Shown: piece after piece, positions 25,186-33,848 of the stretch
Layout: every line of letters begins with the position of its first letter
How positions within the stretch are numbered: position 1 is the first letter of the stretch
Origin: Crocinitomicaceae bacterium
Lineage (GTDB): Bacteria; Bacteroidota; Bacteroidia; Flavobacteriales_D; Crocinitomicaceae
Direction of reading: 5' to 3'
DNA length: 64,000 nt
Assembly: GCA_016708105.1 (NCBI GenBank)
Contig: JADJGJ010000001.1
Coordinates: 496,001-560,000, forward strand
Made by a program: the position numbers and the translations under genes
Notes under the pieces: generated by a model
Database searches by the model: none
Told to the model about the DNA's origin: nothing
Seen by the model: only the letters and a program-made list of their open reading frames with translations

Positions 25186-25530
25186 ATGAGCTTGAATTAC
25201 AAAACAACCAACGCAGAACGCACTACAGTGACAAGAGATTTAGAAAATATCGCCGAAAAAGCAGGCAATATCTATAAAGCTCTGAATGTTATTTCTAAAA
25301 GAAGTAATCAAATCAGCGCTGAAATGCGTGAAGAACTTACCAAAAAACTGGCTGAGTTTGCTTCAAGCACTGATAATTTGGAAGAAATTTTTGAAAATCG
25401 CGAGCAAATTGAAATTTCAAAATTCTATGAAAGCCTTCCAAAGTCCGTTTCTATTGCCATTCAAGAGTACCTTGAAGGTAAAATTTATTTGAGAGAAACA
25501 GCAGAGGCAGACGCTTCGGCTGATATTTAA
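25186..25530 (+). CDS. rpoZ: RNA polymerase omega-like subunit (Rpb6 family)
   Basis: 114 residues. The middle EKAGNIYKALNVISKRSNQIS matches the omega/Rpb6 helix that wraps the beta-prime C-terminus, with the Bacteroidota-specific N-terminus (MSLNYKTTNAERTTVTRDLE). Its position between bamD and coaBC is the usual one for the phylum. It stabilises RNA polymerase assembly. Ends 11 bp before coaBC. Confidence 0.85.
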   Translation: MSLNYKTTNAERTTVTRDLENIAEKAGNIYKALNVISKRSNQISAEMREELTKKLAEFASSTDNLEEIFENREQIEISKFYESLPKSVSIAIQEYLEGKIYLRETAEADASADI

Positions 25531-25541
25531 TTCTATCCACT

Positions 25542-26753
25542 GTGCTGACAGGAAAAAAAATCCTGGTTGGTGTTACTGGCAGTATTGCCGCTTACAAATC
25601 TGCTTTTTTAATCAGAGAATTAATCCGTGAAGGTGCTGAGGTGCGTGTTGTGATGTCTCCATCAGGGCGCGAATTTATTACCCCGTTGACACTGGCAACC
25701 TTGAGTAAAAACCCCGTTGCTGTTGAGTTCATTAAACCTGAAACTGAAAAAGGAGCAGGTGAGTGGGAAAATCATGTTGAGTTAGGTTTGTGGGCTGATT
25801 TGTTTGTAGTTGCCCCGGCATCTGCAAATACCTTGGCTAAATTAGCGGGCGGTACTTGTGATAATTTATTAATGGCCGTATTGCTGAGTTCTCGCTGCCC
25901 TGTGTGGGTTGCACCCGCAATGGATCTTGATATGTTCAATCATCCTGCTACGCAAGAAAATATTAGCAAACTCAAACAACGTGGTGTAAGTATTTTAGAA
26001 CCAGGAACAGGAGAATTGGCAAGCGGTTTAGAAGGAAAAGGCAGAATGCAAGAACCTGAAGAAATTGCTCAGGCAGTGATTTCATATTTCAATCCGCAGC
26101 AAAAATTAAAGGGAAAAAAAGTTCTCATCACCGGTGGTCCAACCTACGAAAAAATTGATCCGGTCAGATTTATCGGAAATCATTCAAGTGGTTTAACCGG
26201 TGTATTATTAGCTGAAGCTTGTGCACAAATGGGAGCTGAGGTTTATCTGATCTCAGGTCCTACACCTTACAAGCCGATGCTATCAGGCATCCATTTTCTG
26301 AAAGTAAATACTGCATTAGACATGTTTGAACTGGTTCAGAAACATTGGAATGATTGTGCTGTTGGAATTTTTTCTGCCGCCGTTGCTGATTACCGCCCTG
26401 TTGAAGTTTCGCATCAGAAAATAAAAAAATCAGAAGATACCTTAACAATTCACTTAGTTAAAAATCCTGATCTGCTTTCATGGGCAGGTCAGCATAAATC
26501 TGACAAACAAATTCTGATTGGTTTTGCGCTTGAAACAGAGAATGAATTGGTTAATGCACAAGCCAAATTAGATAAAAAAAATTTAGATCTTGTGGTACTA
26601 AATTCGCTCCGTGATGAAGGGGCAGGGTTTGGCCATCAGACAAACAAAGTTACTTTCATTGCAAAAGGCAATAAAATAATTAATTTTGAGTTAGAACAGA
26701 AAGTTGAGTTGGCTAAAAGAATTGCTGAATTTGCATCTGATCTGTTAAAATGA
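25542..26753 (+). CDS. coaBC: Bifunctional phosphopantothenoylcysteine decarboxylase / phosphopantothenate--cysteine ligase
   Basis: Two consecutive steps of coenzyme A synthesis. 403 residues from GTG. The N-terminal flavoprotein CoaC (1-185) starts KKILVGVTGSIAAYKSAFLI and has the catalytic His in ENHVELGLWADL and APAMDLDMF. The C-terminal CoaB half has KGKKVLITGGPTYEKIDPVR, FIGNHSSGLTG, and ALETENE with VLNSL toward the end. Cotranscribed with rpoZ. Confidence 0.94.
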   Translation: MLTGKKILVGVTGSIAAYKSAFLIRELIREGAEVRVVMSPSGREFITPLTLATLSKNPVAVEFIKPETEKGAGEWENHVELGLWADLFVVAPASANTLAKLAGGTCDNLLMAVLLSSRCPVWVAPAMDLDMFNHPATQENISKLKQRGVSILEPGTGELASGLEGKGRMQEPEEIAQAVISYFNPQQKLKGKKVLITGGPTYEKIDPVRFIGNHSSGLTGVLLAEACAQMGAEVYLISGPTPYKPMLSGIHFLKVNTALDMFELVQKHWNDCAVGIFSAAVADYRPVEVSHQKIKKSEDTLTIHLVKNPDLLSWAGQHKSDKQILIGFALETENELVNAQAKLDKKNLDLVVLNSLRDEGAGFGHQTNKVTFIAKGNKIINFELEQKVELAKRIAEFASDLLK

Positions 26754-26766
26754 TAATTGAGATTAA

Positions 26767-27672
26767 GTGAAAAGATTGATAACCATACTGAGTTTTGTTC
26801 TTTGCCTGAATCATATTTCAGCGCAAGAGTTGAATTGTCAGGTGAGTGTGATCAATGCCCCTGCGCTTCAAGTGGGCCCGGTTGAAAAAGAAATTTTTGC
26901 TGAACTTGAAGCAGCTATCACTGAATTCATGAACAATACCAGATGGACTGCTGACATGTTTGAAATTGAAGAAAGAATAAATTGCAATTTATTTTTTACC
27001 ATCAATAGCATGCCAACCACTTCAACATTTGAAGGCAAGGTGCAGATAAAGTCTGTGAGACCGGTATATAATTCTGCTTATTCAACGGTATTATTCAATT
27101 TTGAAGATAATGATGTAACCTTCAGCTATGCCAGAAATACGGCTTTACTTTTTTCTATTGATCAGTACCGTGATAATCTTACGTCATTGCTTGCTTTTTA
27201 TGCGTATATGATTTTGGCGTATGACTATGATAGCTTTGAATTAAAAGGCGGAACAAAATATTTTAATAAGGCACAAACCATTGCTAATAACGCAAAAAAT
27301 TCCGGTGATCCCGGCTGGTCAACTTCTGCCGGAAAAAAGAATAACAGATACTGGATGGTTGACAATGCGCTGCAATCAGTTTTTGAGCCTATCAGAATTT
27401 GTTATTACAACTATCATCGCCTTGGCTTTGATATCTTATACGATGATATTATTGGTGGAAGAAAAGTGGTGCTTGAAAGTTTGCAATTGTTAGATAAGGT
27501 TCAAAGAGCTCGTCCAAGTTCACTGAATCTACAAATTTTCCTCAGCAGTAAAAGCGATGAACTCGTTAATTTGTTCTCACAGGCTGAAATAGCTGAGAAA
27601 AATGCGGTGGTGAGTGTACTTAAAAAATTAGATCCAACCAATTCTTCAAAATATCAGGAAATACTAAATTAG
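26767..27672 (+). CDS. DUF4835 family exported protein (PorD-like)
   Basis: 301 residues from GTG 13 bp after coaBC. Signal peptide MKRLITILSFVLCLNHISAQ. The mature chain starts ELNCQVSVINAPALQ and contains TEFMNNTRWTADMFEIEERI, ending with a helical VSVLKKLDPTNSSKYQEIL. The pattern is that of DUF4835, which I recall some annotation pipelines label PorD of type IX secretion; I treat that role as tentative. Gene order coaBC-DUF4835-recN is typical of the phylum. Confidence 0.85.
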   Translation: MKRLITILSFVLCLNHISAQELNCQVSVINAPALQVGPVEKEIFAELEAAITEFMNNTRWTADMFEIEERINCNLFFTINSMPTTSTFEGKVQIKSVRPVYNSAYSTVLFNFEDNDVTFSYARNTALLFSIDQYRDNLTSLLAFYAYMILAYDYDSFELKGGTKYFNKAQTIANNAKNSGDPGWSTSAGKKNNRYWMVDNALQSVFEPIRICYYNYHRLGFDILYDDIIGGRKVVLESLQLLDKVQRARPSSLNLQIFLSSKSDELVNLFSQAEIAEKNAVVSVLKKLDPTNSSKYQEILN

Positions 27673-27676
27673 TGGC

Positions 27677-29335
27677 ATGTTGTGCCGATTAGAAATTTCC
27701 AACTTTGCGCTGATTGAAAATGTCAGTCTGAATTTTCAACATGGTTTTAGTGTTATTACCGGTGAAACCGGTGCCGGAAAATCAATTCTGCTTAAAGCGC
27801 TTGGTTTGGTTTTAGGAGACAGGGCTGATGCTTCAGTTTTGAAGCAAAATGAAAACAAGTGTTTTGTTGAGGCGGTTTTTAATGTTGAATCGCTTAATCT
27901 TGAAAATTTCTTTCAAGCACACGAGCTTGATTTTGATAATACATGCATTTTGCGTCGTGAATTTAATCATGCCGGAAAATCACGCTGCTTTGTCAATGAT
28001 ACTCCCGTTCAGCTTCAGGTCTTGAAAGATCTGGGTGAACAAATTGTTTCTTTGCATACCCAACATGAAACATTATCTCTTTTGAATAATCATTTTCATT
28101 TTGAAATGTTGGATGCATTTGCGGGGATACAAACAGAGACCCTTCTATATCAAAAACATTTTTCTGAGTATAAAAAAAGATTAAATGATTTGGCATTACT
28201 GCGTGAAACAGATGCAAAAAACCGCAAAGAAAAAGACTACAAAGAATTTTTACTGAACGAACTGAATGCTGCCAATCTGCAACAAACAAACATTGAAAAA
28301 TTATCAGATCAATTGATGCGAATTCAGAATAGTGAGAAAATTGCCGGGCTGCTTTCTAAAATAACCAATAATCTTAGTTTGGATGAGTCAAATATTGTAT
28401 CACAATTAAAACAGATTGCCAACTGGGTTGACGAATTGAAAAAACTTGATCCCTCTATCACTGCAATTACTGAAAGACTTGAGGTTTTGCGCATTGATTT
28501 GGCTGATATCGCCCGTGAGTTTGATGATCTCTCCGAGCAATCTGAAATTTCTGAAGAGTCTGTGCAAACCATCAAAGAAAAGATGGATGTTTTTCACACA
28601 CTCTCTTATAAACACAATGTAAAAACAGTTGAAGAATTGATTCTTTTAAAAGACAAACTTGAGAAAGAATTATCACAAATTGAAAATATTGAAAACTCAG
28701 TTCTTCAAACTGAAAAAGAAATTGAAAAGTTATACCAAAATCTGATCAGTCTTGCTCAAAAGATTAGTCAAAAACGCGAGAAAAAAATTTCTGATTTCTG
28801 TAAAGCAATTCACGGGGTATTGTCGGATCTTCTCATGGTAGATGCAAAAATTCAGCTTGATTTGAAGAAGGCAATGGAATTGAATAAACACGGCCTGGAT
28901 GAATTAGAATTTTTATTCAAAACAAATAAAGGAGGAGAATTTCTGCCCTTGAAAAAAATAGCATCAGGCGGAGAATTATCTCGTTTAATGCTGGCAATAT
29001 TGTCTGTTATTTCAGCTTCAAAAAAATTACCGGTTCTTATTTTTGATGAAATTGATACAGGAGTGTCCGGTGAGGTGGCCTCACGCATGGCTACTGAATT
29101 TCAACGCATCGGAAAATCTTTGCAACTCATTGTTATTACCCATTTGCCTCAGGTTGCGGCTAAAGGGACAATGCATCTTCACGTCTATAAAGAATCAACT
29201 GCAAATAAAACGCATACCTTTGTCAAAGATCTAACCAAAGACGAGCGTATTGAGCAGTTGGCCAGAATGATGAGCGGAGAGAAAGTTACCAAAGCTGCAC
29301 TTGAAAATGCAGGTAACCTGTTAAATTTTTCCTAA
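27677..29335 (+). CDS. recN: DNA repair protein RecN
   Basis: SMC-like ATPase acting at double-strand breaks. 552 residues. Walker A GETGAGKSILLKALGLVLGD near the N-terminus, a long coiled-coil arm in the middle (residues ~150-370), then the ABC signature KIASGGELSRLMLAILSV, Walker B VLIFDEIDTGVSG and the switch His in VITHLPQVAA. Starts 4 bp after the DUF4835 gene and is the last gene of the block. Confidence 0.95.
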   Translation: MLCRLEISNFALIENVSLNFQHGFSVITGETGAGKSILLKALGLVLGDRADASVLKQNENKCFVEAVFNVESLNLENFFQAHELDFDNTCILRREFNHAGKSRCFVNDTPVQLQVLKDLGEQIVSLHTQHETLSLLNNHFHFEMLDAFAGIQTETLLYQKHFSEYKKRLNDLALLRETDAKNRKEKDYKEFLLNELNAANLQQTNIEKLSDQLMRIQNSEKIAGLLSKITNNLSLDESNIVSQLKQIANWVDELKKLDPSITAITERLEVLRIDLADIAREFDDLSEQSEISEESVQTIKEKMDVFHTLSYKHNVKTVEELILLKDKLEKELSQIENIENSVLQTEKEIEKLYQNLISLAQKISQKREKKISDFCKAIHGVLSDLLMVDAKIQLDLKKAMELNKHGLDELEFLFKTNKGGEFLPLKKIASGGELSRLMLAILSVISASKKLPVLIFDEIDTGVSGEVASRMATEFQRIGKSLQLIVITHLPQVAAKGTMHLHVYKESTANKTHTFVKDLTKDERIEQLARMMSGEKVTKAALENAGNLLNFS

Positions 29336-29395
29336 AAACATTTTCTGGCACAAACGTTGCCTAAACCCGTTGTTAAACTTTAAATAATTTATACT

Positions 29396-30658
29396 ATGAA
29401 ACATTTATTACTCTTATTTTTTGCATTCGTCAGTTTTACTATGATTGCGCAACGTTCAGGTCAAGTGGTGATCTACTCTAATTCAGGTGAAAAATTTTAT
29501 GTGGTACTTAATGGTGTCAGACAAAATATAAACCCTGAAACCAATGTGAAGGTTACCGGATTGACCAGTGAATGGTATGGATGCAAAATTATCTCAGCCA
29601 ACAATTCATTTGAATTGGAAAAAAATATTGCCGTAAAAATGGACACCCTAGTTACCTATCAAATCACCGGTAAAAAAGGCAAATACAAGTTGAGATATTT
29701 TTCTGAAACACCCTTAAAAGATGTAACTGCCAACACCAATCAAACGGTGGTTGATTATTCTCCCACCACAACCACAACAACGGGTAATAGTGGCGGAACA
29801 ACTACCACAACAACTACAACAGGTACAACAGGAGTAACTACAACAACAGGCACAACGAACGGCAACACCGGGGTAACAACTACCGTTGGTACAACTGGGG
29901 GCACTACAACGGGAACCACAGGCGTTACTACTACTGTTGGTACAACCGGAACAACGACCACCGTAGGTACCACCGGAACTACGGGGAGTGAAACAACAAC
30001 TGAAAGCGTAAACATTAATATCAACGTATCTGAAAATGGTATGCAGATGAATATGAGCGGTACAACAACAGGTACAGGTACTGAGGCAGTAAATACTTCT
30101 ACTCAGGTTGGAGGTAATGGAACCATGACTACCTCTACAAGTACCAACGGAACTACCAGCGGAACAAACGGTACTACTACACACTATGAGGAAACCACTA
30201 CCACAACTACCACTACCACCACTACTACAAATGGTGGAAATACTTTGTATACTGATCCTGATATGACAGTAGTTATTAATACCAACGGAAACACAGGTAC
30301 CACAACTGGCACTACCAACACAACAACAACAACAACTGGTAATTCTGGCTACAGTGGTAGCGGTTCATGTTATATGAGTGACACTGATTTTGCGGCGTTG
30401 AAGAAATCTATAACAGCTGAAAGTTTTGCTGATGATCAATTGAGAGTGGCTAACATGGCGGCAAATAGTAAATGCATGAGCGTAGCTCAAATTAAAGAAA
30501 TCATGCAACTCTTTGCTCACAGTGATGATCAATTGGCCTTTGCAAAAGCGGCGTACACAAATTGTACAAATAAAGGGGACTATTATTTGTTGATGGAAGT
30601 TTTAACTTTCTCAGATGACAAAGAAGAACTTGAAAATTTTATTAATGCAAATAAATAA
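29396..30658 (+). CDS. Exported Thr/Gly-rich protein with C-terminal DUF4476
   Basis: 420 residues. Signal peptide MKHLLLLFFAFVSFTMIAQ. Residues ~20-115 form a beta domain (VVIYSNSGEKFYVVLNGVRQ). Residues ~121-320 are low complexity, mostly Thr, Gly and Asn, built of TTTG/VGTTG units, with one normal island (TESVNININVSENGMQMNMS). The last ~90 residues are DUF4476 helices: DFAALKKSITAESFADDQLR, CMSVAQIKEIMQLF, LMEVLTFSDDKEELENFI. DUF4476 has no known activity. The Thr tract suggests a flexible, perhaps O-glycosylated periplasmic or surface linker. Confidence 0.82.
   Translation: MKHLLLLFFAFVSFTMIAQRSGQVVIYSNSGEKFYVVLNGVRQNINPETNVKVTGLTSEWYGCKIISANNSFELEKNIAVKMDTLVTYQITGKKGKYKLRYFSETPLKDVTANTNQTVVDYSPTTTTTTGNSGGTTTTTTTTGTTGVTTTTGTTNGNTGVTTTVGTTGGTTTGTTGVTTTVGTTGTTTTVGTTGTTGSETTTESVNININVSENGMQMNMSGTTTGTGTEAVNTSTQVGGNGTMTTSTSTNGTTSGTNGTTTHYEETTTTTTTTTTTTNGGNTLYTDPDMTVVINTNGNTGTTTGTTNTTTTTTGNSGYSGSGSCYMSDTDFAALKKSITAESFADDQLRVANMAANSKCMSVAQIKEIMQLFAHSDDQLAFAKAAYTNCTNKGDYYLLMEVLTFSDDKEELENFINANK
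29761..30356 (+). repeat. Low-complexity Thr/Gly-coding repeat tract
   Basis: Irregular repetition of ACA/ACT/ACC threonine codons with GGT/GGA glycine codons, with recurring blocks such as GTTGGTACAACCGGAAC. Codon choice varies between units, so this is not a simple slippage tract. Antisense frames across it give Cys/Val-rich nonsense. Confidence 0.75.
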
Positions 30659-30728
30659 TCCTGACTTTAAATCAGTAAATGCCTGAAGTAACTTCATTAA
30701 AAATTTTTTTAATGGCAAGATCATATTG

Positions 30729-30761
30729 AAAAAAGGGAGTGAGAAATTGCTCCCTTTTTTT
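30729..30761 (+). terminator. Rho-independent terminator of the DUF4476 gene
   Basis: GGGAG/CTCCC stem (30735-30739 and 30750-30754) extended by A-T pairs to about 11 bp, 10-nt loop, and seven T. It lies in the 331-bp gap before the convergent T9SS gene; I see nothing between this and the next terminator. Confidence 0.85.
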
Positions 30762-30934
30762 ATTTCCTTAAATTATGATTAAGCATAAGCCTTATTGAAA
30801 TATTTGTGCTCTGCCTATCACGTTAGATTTAGAAATGCTTACACCAACGAATGATCTTCTGACTACTAGCTAAATGGTTAGGTTTATTCTGAAAAAAATA
30901 CTGAATAATCGCGTGATGGGATCTGTTTAGTCCG

Positions 30935-30968
30935 AAAAAAAAAAGCGCCTCTGAAAATCAGAGACGCT
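30935..30968 (-). terminator. Rho-independent terminator of the large T9SS cargo gene
   Basis: On the minus strand AGCGTCTCTGA pairs with TCAGAGGCGCT (one wobble) around a 3-4 nt loop, followed by about ten T. It lies about 20 bp past the stop at 30990. Confidence 0.88.
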
Positions 30969-30989
30969 TCTTTCAAACAAGAAGTTTGA

Positions 30990-32816
30990 TTATTTTGAGA
31001 TATAAATTTTTTGAGAAAGATTTGTTTGTGCACCTGACAACGTAACAACATAAATTCCGCTGGCAACACTTGAAACATCAAAATCAGCTTGTGTTTCTTG
31101 TGTGTTCACTTCAGATGAATGAACAATTTTTCCGTTCATATCCAATACAGTTGCAGAAACTTTTTCATCTTTCAAACTATGCCAGATAATGCGAACAGTT
31201 TCAGCATTTGGTTGGTAAGCATTGAAAAACGGAGTAGAAGTTTCCAGTTCTTCTGTTCCGGCTAAATGCCAGCTAGAAAAGGAAATAACTCGTGTGCGGC
31301 GAGTTCCTGATGTACCCAAATATTCACCTGTGTACCAGAACGTCATGTCATCAGAAGGGTCCATAGTCATTTGAGCGTAATCACCATAACGGTTTCCGCC
31401 TGTTTGTGATCCAGTTCCTTCAACACCAATTTGTTCTTGTACGGTCATTTGACCAAGTGGGTCGTTTTTGAAACGTCCTGTATAGCGGATTCCAGGGTAA
31501 TCTCCAGGTCCGCAAAACGAATAAGCTAATGCAATATTTCCTTGCGCATCCATTGCAACATTACCCATCCAACGGCTGTTGTCAGAATCAGGAGAGTAAG
31601 TTCCTTGTTGATAAATGTACCAAACACCATCGTTGTTGTCTCTCAATTCATACCATCTTACACCGGCGCGGTTTGTATTGTCAACATCAACTGTGTGACA
31701 AAGCATAACTACGTTGTAATCCGGGAATCTGCGATACTGGGCGCGATACATAAAAATTCCGGTAACGGCATCAATTTTCTGTGATGTACCAGGTTGTGCA
31801 ATATCATCCCAGCTTGATGTAAAAACAGAATTAAATGCAGCCGTGTGCAAGGTGTCGTAGTTTACAACTGAACCTGTATTGGTATCCCAATTCACGGTTG
31901 CTTTTAAAATTTTAATGTGGTCAGCTGTGATACTTCCCCAAGAATTGTCTTGCACAGCAAAGAAATAGCATGGCTCATCAGCATCCGGTTCTGTTGGTCC
32001 TTCAGCATAAGCAGGAGCAACACTGTTGAAGAATTGATAAAAAGCAGGGAAAGACATATTTATTTTTCCGGCAGTTTGATCACCCAACAACATTTTTTCG
32101 CGTTCAAAAGCAACACAGTCATTTGAAGCTGTATTGGTAGTCATGAAATAGGCATTAGACCATACACCAAATTTTGGATAATCAGGGAACGATGGGAATG
32201 TGAATTCATAAGTATAATAAGAACCAAGCGGATCAGAACTTTCAGAAACAGCAATTAAAATACCGTTGTTTGATACTTTAAATTGACTGATAAACCATCT
32301 GTCAGCAAAGCGGTCATACATCACAATTGGGTCACCATCACTGGTTGAACCCCAGAGTGATCCGAGTGAAGCAGGAGATGAGGCGCTTGAACCATCTTTA
32401 TTATAAATACGGTAAGATGAGTTTACAGCTTGAACAAAATGATCTGGTCCTGCGGCACCGGTAGGGTCAGGAGGAAATGCACCAGATTGAGCTTGCCAAT
32501 TTGCTTTCATCATGCCTTCACCTGAGCGCGAACCCATAGTGGTTTGGGCAACTGGGTCAATGCCGCCTGTTTCAGGAATGCCCCTGTCATCAATCATTTC
32601 CCAGTTTGGCTTTTGTTTACGGTCTTTACAAACTGCATTATCAAAAGCGTGTTCGTCTACCGCAGGTACATTCTGAAGAAGCTCACGCAGTGGGGGAGTT
32701 TTAGTAAATCGAATACATTCTTCGTAGGATGACTTAACCTCCATTTCATCTTGCTGTGCTTGCAATACAACAGGAACGGTTATCAGAGCAAGTGAAAGCG
32801 TAATTAATTTTTTCAT
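30990..32816 (-). CDS. Large secreted protein with T9SS type A sorting domain
   Basis: 608 residues from the ATG that gives MKKLITLSLALITVPVVLQAQ; a longer frame to 32846 is not a better signal. The body contains PDPTGAAGPDHFVQAVNSSY, DGDPIVMYDRFADRWFISQF and RWMGNVAMDAQGNIALAYSF, a propeller-like beta arrangement with a Trp/Asp repeat. I do not recognise an enzyme motif. The last ~75 residues are the T9SS domain (VSATVLDMNGKIVHSSEVNT, VASGIYVVTLSG, SQKIYISK). Exported to the surface or medium. Confidence 0.85.
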   Translation of the reverse strand: MKKLITLSLALITVPVVLQAQQDEMEVKSSYEECIRFTKTPPLRELLQNVPAVDEHAFDNAVCKDRKQKPNWEMIDDRGIPETGGIDPVAQTTMGSRSGEGMMKANWQAQSGAFPPDPTGAAGPDHFVQAVNSSYRIYNKDGSSASSPASLGSLWGSTSDGDPIVMYDRFADRWFISQFKVSNNGILIAVSESSDPLGSYYTYEFTFPSFPDYPKFGVWSNAYFMTTNTASNDCVAFEREKMLLGDQTAGKINMSFPAFYQFFNSVAPAYAEGPTEPDADEPCYFFAVQDNSWGSITADHIKILKATVNWDTNTGSVVNYDTLHTAAFNSVFTSSWDDIAQPGTSQKIDAVTGIFMYRAQYRRFPDYNVVMLCHTVDVDNTNRAGVRWYELRDNNDGVWYIYQQGTYSPDSDNSRWMGNVAMDAQGNIALAYSFCGPGDYPGIRYTGRFKNDPLGQMTVQEQIGVEGTGSQTGGNRYGDYAQMTMDPSDDMTFWYTGEYLGTSGTRRTRVISFSSWHLAGTEELETSTPFFNAYQPNAETVRIIWHSLKDEKVSATVLDMNGKIVHSSEVNTQETQADFDVSSVASGIYVVTLSGAQTNLSQKIYISK

Positions 32817-32926
32817 GTGCAAAAGTTTTATTTGTTTTAAACTCACACGTTATGCTCCATTTTCACTACCCTGGCTGATGGGTAATTAGACCGGTGCATT
32901 TCATGGTTTTGAGAATTTTAATCCAT

Positions 32927-32960
32927 TAAAGGTACAAAAAAAATCAGAGAGTTCATACAA
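32927..32960 (-). promoter_or_regulatory. Candidate promoter of the large T9SS cargo gene
   Basis: Minus strand: TTG (32960-32958), 23-bp spacer, TACCTTTA (32934-32927), one mismatch to TAnnTTTG. It would give a leader of about 105 nt. Confidence 0.5.
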
Positions 32961-33001
32961 CCGTTCATCACAAGCAAGGCTGAAGGCAAGGGATAATTAG
33001 C

Positions 33002-33029
33002 TTGAGATCGCACAATATCACTATATTTG
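33002..33029 (+). promoter_or_regulatory. Promoter of the acyltransferase gene
   Basis: TTG at 33002-33004, 17-bp spacer, TATATTTG at 33022-33029, full match. It predicts an RNA start about 12 nt before the ATG at 33047, so an upstream TTG start at 33002 lies in the promoter and is excluded. Confidence 0.75.
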
Positions 33030-33046
33030 CGACACATAGAAAGCCT

Positions 33047-33811
33047 ATGCCTTTATTCAGAAAAAATGTATTTAACCAATCCATTCTCCTTAAAAAGGCG
33101 ACGATTCGTTTTTTCGGCACGGTAGTATATTTTAGGTTTAATTTCCGATACAAAGTGCGCATTGAAGGTGCTGAGGTTTTTCAGAATTTGCAGGATAAAA
33201 ACGTGATGATCATTTCAAATCACCAAACTTATTTTGCTGATGTGTCATTTTTTCTGCATGCAATTCACGCCGCTATTACCGGTCATCCAAACAGTATTCG
33301 GTACCCAGGTTTTTTAAAATGCAAGAAGCATAATATTTATTATGTGGCGGCAGAAGAAACCATGAAGGCGGGTTTTCTTCCAAAATTATTGGCAATTTCA
33401 GGTGCAGTTACAATAAACCGTACTTGGCGCGCAAATGGTCAGAATGTGCGACGCAAGGTTGATAGAAAAGAAACTGAGAATATTGATAAAGCGCTAAATG
33501 ACGGTTGGTTGATTACTTTTCCTCAGGGCACAACAACTCCTTATGCACCGGGCAGAGTTGGCACGGCTATAATTGCGAAAAAACATCAGCCCGTGGTAAT
33601 TCCGGTAGTGATTGATGGATTCCGAAGGGCATTTGACAAAAAAGGAATTCGCCTTAAAAAAACAAATACTGAATTGCGCATGCGTGTTAAACCACCAATA
33701 GATATTGACTATTCAAAAACAGTTGAAGAAATCATGCAGCAAATGATGTCTTCTATTGAACAGACAAAAGATTATAACGTGCTTGAAAAAATAAAAAAGC
33801 AGGAACAATAA
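33047..33811 (+). CDS. 1-acylglycerol-3-phosphate acyltransferase-like (PlsC family)
   Basis: Transfers an acyl chain to lysophosphatidic acid or a related acceptor at the inner membrane. 254 residues. Motif I is SNHQTYFAD (residues 57-65), one residue longer than the usual HX4D. Motif III is FPQGTTTPYAPGRVGTA in place of FPEGTRS, and VVIPVVIDGFRRAF is motif IV. These variants are, to my recollection, shared by a Bacteroidota branch. The start is fixed by the promoter. Confidence 0.85.
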   Translation: MPLFRKNVFNQSILLKKATIRFFGTVVYFRFNFRYKVRIEGAEVFQNLQDKNVMIISNHQTYFADVSFFLHAIHAAITGHPNSIRYPGFLKCKKHNIYYVAAEETMKAGFLPKLLAISGAVTINRTWRANGQNVRRKVDRKETENIDKALNDGWLITFPQGTTTPYAPGRVGTAIIAKKHQPVVIPVVIDGFRRAFDKKGIRLKKTNTELRMRVKPPIDIDYSKTVEEIMQQMMSSIEQTKDYNVLEKIKKQEQ

Positions 33812-33821
33812 AGTCCCTGCT
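33793..33821 (-). terminator. Terminator between convergent genes, overlapping a stop codon
   Basis: AGCAGGAAC/GTCCCTGCT stem (one wobble), 6-nt loop. On the minus strand six T follow, ending the DUF4139 gene. On the plus strand only CTTT follows. The loop holds the TAA stop of the acyltransferase gene, so the stem lies partly in coding sequence. Confidence 0.7.
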
Positions 33822-33848
33822 CTTTGTCCCTCGCCTCATTTTCCAGAT

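Noticed and set aside
29714..30184. Minus-strand 156-codon and 89-codon frames
   Set aside because: They are complements of the Thr/Gly codon tract, giving Cys/Ser- or Val-Pro-rich nonsense.
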